NCBI GenBank assembly: GCA_022925895.1
Contig: JAKSYS010000002.1
Span: forward strand, 248,001 to 312,000
Reading direction: 5' to 3'
DNA: 64,000 nt
DNA from: Fragilaria crotonensis
Lineage: Eukaryota; Bacillariophyta; Fragilariophyceae; Fragilariales; Fragilariaceae
Below the pieces are notes generated by a model, which searched no databases, had not been told where the DNA came from, and saw only the letters and a list, made by a program, of their open reading frames with translations. Positions 1 to 11,461 of this stretch are shown here, piece by piece; the stretch's first letter is position 1, and every line of letters begins with the position of its first letter. A program made the translations under genes and the position numbers.

Positions 1-3000
1 TTGATATTGACAAATTCTTCTAATTTTTCGCCTTCGTTCAGATTGCCTTTTATGGCAAAGCGTCTTGAGGAAAATCTGTACCGATCTGCTCAGACAAAGG
101 GAGTACCTCGATCCATCGACTCTTAAGAGGAGATTGCAACTAATTGCGCATAGGCTTGAAGTGCATTGTTCTTCCGAAGGAAGCAAGAAGGAATCGTCAA
201 AGCGAAATGATTCTGTCGCGGAGAGAAATGGTGACCCTCTTCCTGTGAATGGGCTTGGTGATTCCAGTATTGGTATGTCAACTGGCTTTAATGCCGATGG
301 CGACCCGACCAATCAGCAGCAACAGTTGGGTCTACTCGAACAAGTAAACCAGTTCAAGCAGTTGCAGCAAATGCAACAGATGCAGCGGTTGCAGCAGCTC
401 CAAAAACTCCAGCAACAACAACAACAGCAGCAGCAGCAGCAGCAGCAATTCGGCTCCTCTGCTGGCAACAATTTGAGTCTCTTCTTACACAGCAGCAGTT
501 GAAGGATGAAATTCTTCTGAGGCAGCAAAACAATCAAGCACCAGGGCAGCAACACAATATGACAGCCGCCTCTGTGACTCCTTCCGGAATCGTTCAAGAT
601 GGGTCTGTCACCACGTCTGACGTATATTCGATGACCCAACAGGAACAAAGATGCTGCAGTTGCAGTCGTTGTCGACGCACAGCTCCCAAAGCAAGTCTTC
701 CCAAGGCATCCTAAAGACGAGCAGTTCCAAGTACGACCCTCAGAAGCGGAAGGTCGTGAAGCAACAACAACAAAGGCTTCTCTCCTACTCCGCCATGCGA
801 GCAAGTGCGGGGAAGGGCGCCTGCAAAGTTAAATTTTGTGGTCAAATGATATCTCTTTGGAAGCATATGAAGAAATGCAGAGACAAAGATTGCAAGACCG
901 CGCATTGCCTCAGCAGTCGATGTGTTTTGAATCACTATCGCATCTGTAAATCGAAGAACAAGACATCTACGTGCGAAGTGTGCGGCCCCGTCATGAGACA
1001 AATTAAGGACAATCATCCGCCAGATGACGATGAATCCACCACTAACGAAAGGGATGACACAGTTACTCAAGGTGGTCTACCTCGTCAAGATGTACCTGGG
1101 CAGCAGCCGTCCCAATTCGAGCGTGAGGGCAACAATTCGTCCAACCTCGTGAGAGGAGGTGGGGACAGCCAACGCATCGAGGATCTGCAGGCTGCTCAAC
1201 TGAAGATCCAGCAGAAACAAGCGTTGTTGAATCAAGTTCAGAATCAGCAAGTGCAGCTGTTCGAACAGCAGACGCAACTCGAACATCAGCAGCAGCACGT
1301 TGCCCCTCAAACTCAGAAAGGACAGCATCTTCAACAACAGCAATTGCTTTTACAACAACTTTTAATTCAATTCCAGCAACAGGAGATGCTCCTTCGCCAA
1401 GAGATAATGCAACTTTCACATGCAAATCAAGGCTCGGGGCGTTCAGAATCTGCACGCTAACGACATCCCACCGAATTTGCAAGGAACGCATCCCGCTCAA
1501 GGGTCTCAAGACCTGTTCGGGTCGCAGCCGATGCTCGGCGTTCTTGACTTACAGGTTGTTGGATCCCAGCAGTTGACTTCCTATCTGAAGCCATGGGTAC
1601 AGACTTGGGCGATTTGGGCGAAGGAACTCCAGAACAGGCACTGAACAAGCCCGACGCGCCCGGAAGTCGAGGCACGGGAGTCTTGCACTTGCCCTTACAA
1701 CGTCAAGGCAGTTCAAATTCTATGAGCGCCAAGGGCACCGTACCGTCTGTCTGTCGAAGGCAGCATGGGCAAACGCCTCAGCGCGCTCGAGAGCAGGATC
1801 TCCCGCAACAGCGACAATGTCTCAACAAGACACGTTGGGATTGAAGCCACCATCGGAATTTCGCATTCTTTCGACGCTGATGCGTCGTCCTACAGGTCTT
1901 CTGACCAAGTTGCAACCTTCGACAATTTGCATGATCATGCGTTTAGGCCTGACAATGCCCCAGGATCTGACCTTCCTGCTGTTCCTGGTGAGGTACAAAG
2001 CGAAGGAAAGCACGGGCGCGTTTTGGAGCAAGGCGACGCCGACTTTACTACGTCGCTGATACCATCAATGTCGAAGAGTGATATCGAGGAACACTTACAT
2101 TCCTTGAGCATGCAATCAACTCGAAACCTCGGGCTGTCTCGCAAAAGATGTTACCTGTAGTTCGGCGCCTTATCCATGATCCACTGAGTTGGGTCTTCCG
2201 TGATGCGGTCGATATTGAACTGCTCGGCATAGAAGATTACTATGACGTAGTGAAGAACCCAATGCACCTCACTCTTGTCGAACAAAATCTTGAGAACGGA
2301 GTTTACCAAGACATGAAGGCGGCGGAGGATGACATAAGGCTTGTCTTCGAGAATAGTATTCTTTACAATGGTGCAGACAGCGAAGTCGGCGAAATGGCAA
2401 TAATATGATTCAACGGTTTGAGAAGGAGCTGCAAGGATTAAGCGGTAAGAAATGACAGTCTTGAATGACTTCTGCTTGCATATCACAAGCCAGTTTCTCA
2501 TTGGTTTGCTACCTTGTGATTTTTTGCACAGGAACATCGAACAATTTAGATCGCTGGTCGGAGAGCGGGGATACCTGTACTTTATGCAACGAGCAACGTC
2601 TTCTGTTTGAACCGACGAGTCTCTACTGCGCGGGAGCATGCGGAATGCAAAAAATTAGTCGCAATTCGTTTTACTACACTAGTGGACCAAAATCGAGGAC
2701 GAACAATTGGTGCACTTATTGCTACGATCTCCTAGAGAACGACGTACCGATTGTTCTCGATGGGGGAGCACAGGTTATGAAGAGTGATTTGAAGAAACTC
2801 AAGAATGATTCTATACCAGAAGAAGCGTGGGTCAAGTGCGACAGCTGTGACTGTTGGGTGCATCAGATCTGTGCACTCTTCAGCGGAAATAAAAATAGTG
2901 TTGCAGCGTCATTTTTCTGTCCGAAGTGCCAGCTCGTCAAATTGAATTCAGGCGATACTAAGCAGCCCGATGAACCCATGAAGACAGCGAAGGACCTGCC

Positions 3001-4884
3001 CCATTGCAAGATGAGTGTGGCAGTCGAGAAGGGTTTAGAAGCGCACCTGGTCAAAGAATACAAATGCCGTGCTGAAAAACTGGGGGTTTCGTTGCAGGAA
3101 GTCGAGAAGGCCGAGGGGCTATGCGTTCGTGTTGTTTCGAATGTTCAAAAGACGCATGTCGTCCGCGATGAGGTACGTCATGCGTATCTGCAACTTTTCA
3201 TAGACAATCTCTCCGAGCGCGCTAATCAATTGTTGATCAACAGATGTTCAAACGGTACTCGAAAAGTGGTTGTCCTCCCTCCTTCCCCGTGAGATCAAAG
3301 TGTATTGCTTTATTTCAGAAAATCAGCGGGGTGGATGTTATCCTTTTTGCAATGTTTGTATTCGAATATGATCATGATTGCCCAGCACCTAACAGAAGGC
3401 GGGTTTACATTTCCTGTCTCGACTCGATCAAGTATCTGGAGCCCGCTTGTTATCGTACCGCCGCATATCAGGCCATAATCGTGGAGTACTTACGTTACGT
3501 TAAGGATCGCGGGTTCCACACGGCACATATATGGAGTTGTCCGCCGACACCAGGCGACGATGGTATTTTCCATTGTCACCCAAGCAAGCAGGTGGTTCCT
3601 ACAGATGCCTGGCTGCGTTCTTGGTATCTTGAAGTGCTGGAAAAGGCCAAGGCGGAGGGAGTCGTCCTAGAGGTCCGAACCTTGCACGATGAGTATTTCA
3701 GGAACAACGGTGCCGAGTCAACGACCGGCCAAGCATCCGAACCAACATGCTTACCGTATTTTGAAGGTGACTACATCCCCGGTGAAATCGAGAAAATCAT
3801 CGGAGAGCTAGCCGCAGAGGATGAAGCGAAGAACAAGAATCGGGAGGACTTGCCGTCGGTTTCGACTTCAAACAAAGGAGGCAGTAAGAAGGGAACTCGG
3901 TCAAATCCAGGCGAGCTCATCAATGTTGGTCCAGACAAGATCATGCTTCGCCTTGGACTTGCGATGGCCAATATGGAACAGAACTTTATGGTTGTTTATC
4001 TACGCAATCGTACTTTCGCAGCTAGCGTTGAGAAGGGTGAATGTGTTAGTCAATGGACCGAAGACAACGACGATCGGCCTTCGACAAAGAGAATTCGTAT
4101 TGGAGGGAAGAATTCAGGAATGATGATTACTCCCGGGCAAGCTGCGACTCAGGTGGAAGCCGCGCAAACGACTTATGTTGAATCAGGTGATCTTGGAGAT
4201 CACGTCAGTCATGAGGTTACAGACGCTAACAAGGCGGCTGATGACGATGCCAATTCTCTTTGCTCTGCTTCAATTGGCGGCTCATTCGCCAGGGCGAGAG
4301 AATTGGACGAGGACCCAATGAATACCTTCAATGAATCAAGTACAACTGTTGGAGAAGACGCTAATCCTATCACACTGCACGATTGTGACCCCGATGTCCT
4401 AGGAAATTCTGGAGAGAAGCCGTTCGACGGGCTGGCTAACCCTTCTGAAGTGGACAAAGCAGACTCCACCCTGACAGGGCAAGACGCACACGCTGTGGGG
4501 GAAAGCCAGCATCCGATCAAGTTGTCAAACAAGCGCGGTTTCGATGAGATAAAACCTGCCATCGCAGCGTATGCTGCTGCGAATGTTGATACTAAACTCA
4601 TCGGCGACACGAAAGACGAAGACGAACCGCATGAAAATGACATGTTCGAGTCTCGGCAGCAGTTTTTGAACTACTGCCGGGCCAATCATTTCCAGTTTGA
4701 CGAGCTTCGCAGGGCAAAACACTCTACCATGATGGTGCTCTATAATCTGCATCATCCAATTGCGCCGCCCGTTGACGGCATTAACGTAACGATGAATCGT
4801 CGTCGTCAGCAACAGCAATACATTGATGACCGTCGTCGCCTATCACAAAATCAGCTTTACCGCGATGGATCCGTTCAAGACTAA
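1..4884 (+). CDS. CBP/p300-type histone acetyltransferase (KAT11), 5' partial, 5' half frame-disrupted
   Basis: Nuclear transcriptional coactivator that acetylates histones. Domains in order: end of a KIX-like helix (nt 52-150, AKRLEENLYRSA then REYLDPSTLKRRLQ), Gln-rich segments, TAZ zinc finger (nt 790-1000, Cys/His rich), bromodomain (nt 2150-2440, with VVKNPM and the acetyl-lysine Asn in LYNG), PHD finger (nt 2570-2940), KAT11 catalytic domain (nt 3060-4020, with FPVRSKCIALFQ, NRRRVYISCLDS and HIWSCPPTPGDDGIFHCHP) and a C-terminal LRRAKHSTMMVLYNLHHP segment. Two introns fit consensus and phase: 2445-2531 and 3173-3243 (VRDE joined to MFKRYSKSG). From 2532 to 4884 the frame is clean once spliced. 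Upstream there are about eight frame changes (near 100, 460, 640, 1430, 1600, 1760, 2100 and 2398), too close together for introns. No ZZ finger is visible after KAT11 and no second TAZ at the end. It could be a decaying paralogue or a live gene carrying sequence errors. The family call is firm. Confidence 0.85.
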
Positions 4885-5047
4885 CGTTCTGAATTGATGA
4901 CATGTTGGAACAAGAGCGTTTCAGTCAACCTGCAAGTATCTAATGTCTACTAGATTTTCAAGCTTGATGGGTGTTTTCATAGCGTCCAAACGAGCGAAAA
5001 CTATGTCTGTTGCCATTTTCTCGTCATACGGTATTGCGAAAGAGTGG

Positions 5048-6954
5048 CTAGATTTCAAAGTTTATGGTCGGGTCGTCGGCTTTGATAGTCCATGTCTTCA
5101 CAACCTCGCCTCTCACTTTTAAATTCCAAACATGTCCAGGGTACGTATTGACGGACACGCTGGGACTGCCTTTACCGAGCTTGGACCAGAACATTTCATC
5201 ACCATAGAAAAGCTCGGCATTGTCATACGTCGGGTCTCCGCCGACATTAGAAAACGTAACAACCTTCTTTTCGCTTTGCGTTGGCGAGGACGCCGTTTGC
5301 TTCGCCTTAGGGTTACGAGGAGCTCCTTCAAACCCATCTCGAATTGTATTCCAGACCCAAAGGTTACTGGCATACTTTTCCCCCTTCAAAACAGGACTGT
5401 GAAGAAAATGTGGTTAGAAAGGCTGCGATAGAATCAAGATGGAAATGCTGGTTGGGCAACAATTCGACGTACCATCCGCCATGCCGGCTGGCTGGATCAG
5501 GCTCCCCGCTAGGCAATTGGCTGTAGAACAAAACAGCGCGACCAGCGTGAGGACGAATAGCAAGTCTGGACCGGCATTGGGCGACCATTTCTTCTTCCCA
5601 GGATCCAGGCTCCAGGATACCAACTGCGTCTTTGGACTTCCGAAGCGACTCAAGCGCTGTTTTCAAATCGACACGCTGGTCCTCTGGGAGATCGACAGGC
5701 CATGCTTCGGTGAATACAGTTTCACCGCCTGCATCTGGCCCGAGATCACTCATATACATGAGAATTGTGGAAAAGCGGTTCCCGCCCCTCCCTGCCGAAT
5801 CGTAGTCATGTTGCAAAGTGCCCGAAGGATCATCAATCCAGTCCATGTGAGGAATGTATGCTGTTGTGAGATTGTAGCGGAGAATTTGCAAGCCATCACC
5901 ATGACCCTCGATGTACCTGCGCCGAAGTAGACATTTTCTGTGAGGCTAAACGAGTCTGTATGAATAAAGAAACGAATCCGACATATAACGAGGGCCAAAC
6001 TTACTCATCAAAGCCCAAAATCTTGAAACAACGCTTTTTTACATCGACTGCAACCTTCCCATGCGTATCGAAGCCGGATTCGCTCGTGCGCCTGGAATTC
6101 ACCGCATGCCCTTGGGCACCAGTGGTGCTTCGCTTGATGCGGTGTGATTCTGTGGTCTCCTTCAGGGCTCGGTTCACCAAATCGGTCGATTCATCGCGCG
6201 AGAAAAAGTTGAAAATATCAAAGACACGTGGCTCGGTCGACAAAACTTTCAAGGATATCGGCGCACCCTTGTCGCCGGTCACGTGGGGTAGCTCGAAGAT
6301 TTCTCCAATAAACTTGGGGGCAAACATGAAGACACGACCGGCATTGACAGCGTAGAGGTGCAGGGAAGCAACGGATGGTCGGTCTCCGCAGTTTTCATCC
6401 CCGGGAAGCAAGTTTGAGCTGCCTTGGAAACAGTCAACAAATCCTGAATTGCTTAACACTGGTAATACGGACACCCTCACGAGTATGAAAGTGACATGGA
6501 AGCGTGTTGGTTGAGGGTATCCTGACGAGGAGGTCGTGGTCGGACAAGACTGGAGTGTGGGCGGGTCCCGATCGCAATATCCAAGAAATCCAGGAGCAAT
6601 TGTTTTCTTGGAGATCGTAGATTCGCACCCAGAGACATGATTCATGACACGGGTCAACCAACTTTCAAAGGCATACTTGTCGAATGAATCCAAACAAACA
6701 TCAAACGAAACGAGAGCATCCTCGAAAAGAGTCATATCAGCTGGGAGGCTTCCGCATGGATCTGGTTCACCATTGCGGTGTAAGACCAGACCTAGGCCTT
6801 GAAGAAGATCAGGAGGAAGGGCTTTGCTGAGCTTACTCTTGCAACTTGGTGACAACGTCCTCCGAACGATTGTTGAAGGCTCAAGGGGTGCGTTTTTGGA
6901 TGCAGCCAACCGAACAAAAAGTCCTTGCTTATAAAATGAGGGCTCAAAGTCCAT
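5048..6954 (-). CDS. Prolyl 4-hydroxylase-like 2OG-Fe(II) dioxygenase
   Basis: Predicted to hydroxylate proline in secretory or cytosolic proteins using Fe(II), O2 and 2-oxoglutarate. Three exons (6954-6005, 5916-5473, 5396-5048) with introns 5917-6004 and 5397-5472; splicing gives FDE-YIEGHGDGLQILRYN and SRHGG-CPVLKGEKYASNLWVWN, both matching the family, and a 580-aa product. The double-stranded beta-helix carries the iron ligands His and Asp in YIPHMDW and the distal His in SRHGG; the Lys in the KGEKYASNLW strand is the expected 2-oxoglutarate contact. The N-terminal half contains the conserved block around FMFAPKFIGEIFELPHV. The chosen ATG at 6954 gives no signal sequence. An ATG at 7022 in another frame opens with a hydrophobic stretch (FQLAAVVVLFVLGW), a good signal anchor, but it runs out of frame at about 6955. 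The gene faces the CBP-like gene convergently, 163 bp apart. Confidence 0.85.
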
Positions 6955-7194
6955 CCCAAGACGAAAAGGACGACAACTGCAGCCAGCTGGAAGGCAGAGG
7001 AAGAAGCGGAGGATGAGGTCATGGTTTCATGATCCTGCACACACAATATGCGAACTTTCGATGCGCCTTCGATCTCCCGCGACAAGGGGCACTGAACTCC
7101 GCCATTGCCACGCTGGAAACTCCAGGACTAGTAGCTAGTAGTAGTACCACCGTAGGTATTTCCGGTATGGCTTTATACGTGTTGTGTACAGCAG

Positions 7195-7419
7195 CGAGAA
7201 AACCCAGAAGTTCTGTGGTAACGGTTGGAGTTCTTCCGACCGGTAGCGGGACGTTACGAATTATATGTGTAACAGTAAAGTTAGCGACAAGGTGCTCGTA
7301 CCCGCCATCGGGTCCGAGCTCACTCTTTTGACTAATCTAGGTCTTATCGTTTATCTAATCAATCGTAAGTAGTAATCGATGGGACGTTGTCATCATCGTT
7401 TACTATCACATTTGTTCGG
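7195..7419 (+). repeat. 5' LTR of copia element 1
   Basis: This 225-bp direct repeat is nearly identical to 13402-13626. It starts CGAGAAAACCC and ends TTTGTTCGG. It lacks canonical TG...CA ends at these boundaries, so the true LTR may be a few bases shorter at the left, where a TGTGGTAACGG lies about 20 bp in. Confidence 0.88.
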
Positions 7420-7697
7420 TTTATCAGACCCAATGGCTGTAACGCGCCTGTCCCATGAGGACGAGCAGGGTTTCCGTATATCATCAAATGGTGTGGTTGA
7501 CGACCGATCGCCGATGTATACGACGTGACCGATTGACGTTTGTCATCAGTCAAGAGGAAAATGTAAAGAGGGCAGAGCTGATCACTCTCCACCCGTATGA
7601 AGTGCACTGTCGTCGTGCCTGAGATACTGAGCAGGAGTGCCAGTAGCCTTTATGGTTGCAATTTTGCTAACTCAACTTTAATCACAGAAAGTTCATC

Positions 7698-9180
7698 ATG
7701 GACCCTGGTGCCATCGTTGATGTTGCCGCTGGAGCGGCTGAACCCCAGCAGTGGTCGAGATTGATCCGATGGATCTGGCATTGCAGTGGATTGGATTTGA
7801 CTCCGCAGCTACTCGTGAACGCCTCAGAATCGAAGGTTTCAATGCCTTTGACGATTTGAAGGCTCAGGAGAAGGACATTCGTGATCTGGCTGAGTCCTAT
7901 GGGCGGCGTACAATCACGGATGGTCGTTTCATCTTTGGCCTTCAGCGCATCCGCTATCTCATTGGCCTTGTCCATTGGGTACAAGACTTCGGAAGGGTCG
8001 GTCAAGTACCAACTATTGTCCCGTTTGGGGAGGATGCAGCGGCATTCCGTCAAGTCCTCGATATCGCATTTGACCGCGCTGAAGTCAGACGTATCGAGAA
8101 GGAACAGTCCGGTACAGTCAGTAAGGCTGCCGACCCAGGAAAGTTTAAGGACGAGCGCAAGTGGCCCGAATGGGAACCGGCGTTCTGCAACTACCTGTCG
8201 ACTATCCCGGGAGTGAGTGGGGTGCCCTTGTCGTATGTTGTGAGGGAACTGAGTGTTCCTGATCCGGATGCGACGTACGAGAGTTTTAATGAACAAGCAA
8301 TTGCATGTTCCCCACTCGAGGGTGCAGTCTTTCAAGCCGATGCCAGGAAGGTTCATCAACTCATTAAAGCTTTCTTCAGACAGAGACTGCCGAACAATGG
8401 GTGAAACCCATTGCTAAGAAACAAAACGGCAGGGCGGACATGGAGGCACTACGAAACCACTACAGTGGTGAAGGCAACACCAGCCGCCGAATTGCAGTCG
8501 CGGAACGGATCCGCGATACGCTGTTCTACAAGAGCGAAAGGGCGATGCAGTTTCCGCCTTCCTAGACAAGATGCAAAGATGTTTAACATCTTCGAAGAAG
8601 AAAATGAGCAGGTGACTGAGCAGGCGAAAGTTCGTATGCTCCTTAAAAGGTCGAGCACCCTCAGTTACAAGACGCATGCAGTGCGTTGCGTATTCGGGCA
8701 TCGATGGAAGGCATTACCTTTACAGAATGTGCCAACCATCTGTCCGCTCAAGTGTCCGAACTTCCCGATCAACAATCCACTCGCAAGATTTCTGGCACTG
8801 GCTCTGACCGTAGCAAGGGTTCCGATCAAAACGCATTCGCGGCGGCGGGCCTGGAAATGGACGAAAGGAATTCACATGCCGGATGGCAGTGTCTGGACAG
8901 GGTTTTATTCGGATTGGAACCAACTGTCTAAAGAAGACAGGCAAACCGTTATGGAAACAAGGAAGGCCAACAAATCGAAAAGTTCCAAGAAGGACAACAA
9001 CAAGGTTAACAAGTATAAGGACATTAAAGCCAAGGTCGCCGAGCTTAAGAGGTCGCTTGCGGCTATCCAGTCCAAACAATCCGGAGCTTGCGAAGGGTGC
9101 GATGACGATGACTCAGATGCACCAGACAACGCCGGGGATTCGTTTGGGGGACGCCAAAAGAAAAAGCAAAAGAAGGAATG
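7698..9180 (+). pseudogene. gag: gag of copia element 1, frameshifted
   Basis: Structural capsid protein region. ATG at 7698 (MDPGAIVDVAAGAAEPQQ) then a shift into the long frame 7751-8404, which contains TISKAADP-like text followed by GKFKDERKWPEWEPAFCNYL and PLSYVVRE, typical of this diatom copia gag. Later pieces change frame: IAVAERIRDTLFYKSERAMQF near 8500, KMFNIFEEENEQVTEQAKVR at 8575, then a Lys-rich end (GGRQKKKQKKE) stopping at 9180. At least four frame breaks; no intact CCHC knuckle was found, only CEGC near the end. The breaks are single-base, so the ancestral frame is easy to follow. Confidence 0.82.
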
Positions 9181-9220
9181 ACTCCTTCCCGTCGTATCCG
9201 GTTTCGTAACATGGATTGCC

Positions 9221-10590
9221 ATGATCTTTCGATGGTGGTCAATGTATTGTGAGACCGCGACACGGCGGCGAATTATCTGCGCTCATGACTCTTCTGCGCG
9301 CAGGCAAACCTCTACAAGAAGGATATCCAAAGTACGTCGTGACAGTCCTATCTACTCAAGGATGGAACTTGATTCGCACGCGGACACGGTTGTTTTGGGA
9401 CGAAATTGTGTCATATTGTCCTATACAGGTCGCGAGTGCGACGTCTCGCCGTATAACGAGACATATGAGTCCATAAAGGAGTGCCGATCGTCTCCGGTGC
9501 CACCGCTTGGACATGTGAAACGACGGGACTCACGTGTATCCTCGTTTTCAACGAAGCTCTTTGGATGGGCGACTCCTGACCATTCTCTGGTCAATCCAAA
9601 TCAGTTACGAAGTTACGGTGTTGTTGTCCAAGATAACCCATTTGACTCAACGCAAATGCACATTTCCACGGAGGACGACACGACCTTGATCCCACTCAAG
9701 GCGGATGGGACGACAATTTATATGCACACCAGAACGCCCTCCGATCAAGAACTCCAGACCTGCCCTCATGTCGTTTTAACTTCGAAAGCGCCTTGGGATC
9801 CCCGAGCTGTGTCATTCCACAACCGACACACCTCGTGGAGAAGGAAAGTTGGCGCAACGTGTCAGTCAGATTCGGAGCAGCAGAAGCGAGGCGTTTAACA
9901 GCGACGACGAATTCGCAGCCCCAAACCTTGGTATTTATGACGTATCGTGCTTGACAGAGCGTCTTGTCGCCGAAGTTAACGTGACTGACGTAATGGAAGA
10001 CGTACCAAGCCGTCGAACGTTCATCTCAAGGACCGTCACTCGCAGGTTTCCCTGAGGAATTGAGCGAACGATGGGGTATCGGGCTCCAACAAGCAAAGAA
10101 CACCATCAAGATCACAACTCAGAAAGGTCAGATCAGCTATCCTACCGCTAAGCAGGCGATATCGTGCCGACCGTGTATTTGAACGTCCCCTACTACAGGC
10201 GACTTCTATACAGATACGATGGATGCTAGAGCGAAGTCACTAATGGGTAACAAATATGCCCAAGTGTTCGCGAACAGGGACTTGTTTGCTATCGCGTATC
10301 CGATGAGCACGAAGTCAGCGGCTGGTGATGGACTAAGGCAGTTCATCCACGATTTTGGCCGACCTGAACGCCTAACATTTGATGGCTCGCAGGAGCAATG
10401 CGGTCGGAAGACCGAATTTATGAAAAATATCCGGCAGTATTCGGTCGATTATCACGTCACCGAGCCGGAAAGACCAAATCACAATTTTGCCGAGAGTGTC
10501 ATCCGGGAAATAAGGAAGAAGTGGTTTCGCATAATGGTCAAAGCGTGTTCCTCGTCGTCTATGGGACTACGGACTGAGATGGGTGTGTGA
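9221..10590 (+). pseudogene. pol: Protease and integrase region of copia element 1, frameshifted
   Basis: The aspartic protease motif is seen as MELDSHADT (nt 9362-9390); the usual D-S/T-G is D-S-H here, a variant known in this element group. The frame breaks near 9490 and 9850. The integrase core lies at 10200-10560: DTMDARAKSL, then LTFDGSQEQ, then HNFAESVIREIRKKW, which place the three acidic catalytic residues D, D and E. A stop interrupts the region before 10200. As read, no single ORF spans protease to integrase. Confidence 0.82.
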
Positions 10591-11461
10591 TATCCAAAAT
10601 CGCACATCCAACTCGTCGCGGGGACTTGACGGCCGATGCCCATTGGAGAGGATTACAGGCGAGTCAGTCGACATCTCCGAATACCTTGACTTTGGTTTCT
10701 TCGACCGCGTGTGGTATAAAGAAAACGCCGGCCTTGGAGAAACCAAGATGGGAAGGTGGCTCGGTGTCTCACATCGGGTCGGATCCCTCATGTCGTATTG
10801 GGTTCTGACTGAAGAATGTCGTGTCATGTCCCGGACTACGGTGCAGAGAGTAACAAACTTGGAGATCCAGACTGATGAAGTGAAGGCGAGGTGCCAACAC
10901 TTTGACGATCGAACTAAGAGGTTGAACACTGGAGAGGATCTCCCTTATGTGGACGCACCAAACGTTAACCCGGCTGACTGGGGCGATAACCCTCATGAGT
11001 TCGACCAAGAATTCCAAGATGAGTTCGACAGAGTCGTAAGCGATCCCATGCTGCCCGAGGCCGACGAACAGTTCACCCCAGACATTTACGATGACACATA
11101 TCTAAACATGGAGCTGGCGCTGCCAAGGAGTGGGGGCGAAGTAGAGCTTGGTCGAGTGACCAAGCGGCTCCGTGACAAGGATGGGCTGCCCATCGGGACA
11201 GCTCACGACAACCCGATCCTGGATACTCGAGTCTATGAAGTTGAGTTCCCGGACGGGCACAAAGCGTCGCTTTCAGCAAACACCATCGCCGAAAATCTCT
11301 TCGCACAGGTCGACGACGAAGGCAACCGCCATGTGTTGTTTGACGAGGTCGTCACACATCGGACCAACGGCAAGGAAGTGCGAATGCAGGACGCATTTGT
11401 CACGACGTCTCAAGGCACGAAGCGACGAAGAGACGACGCAAGGTTGGGAGATGCTGATTAA
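10583..11461 (+). pseudogene. Integrase C-terminal/linker ORF of copia element 1
   Basis: A 292-codon open frame between the integrase core and reverse transcriptase. It contains RMG- and GRWLGVSHRVGSLMSYWVLT-like text, the usual integrase C-terminal fold of this group, then an acidic linker (DWGDNPHEFDQEFQDEF). It ends with EVEFPDGHKASLSANTIAENL, a block common in diatom and oomycete copia polyproteins. It overlaps the start of the next frame by a one-base shift near 11450. Confidence 0.75.

Noticed and set aside
313-804. Antisense Cys-rich ORF opposite the polyglutamine region
   Set aside because: The poly-Cys run is the reverse complement of the CAG/CAA tract of the CBP-like gene.
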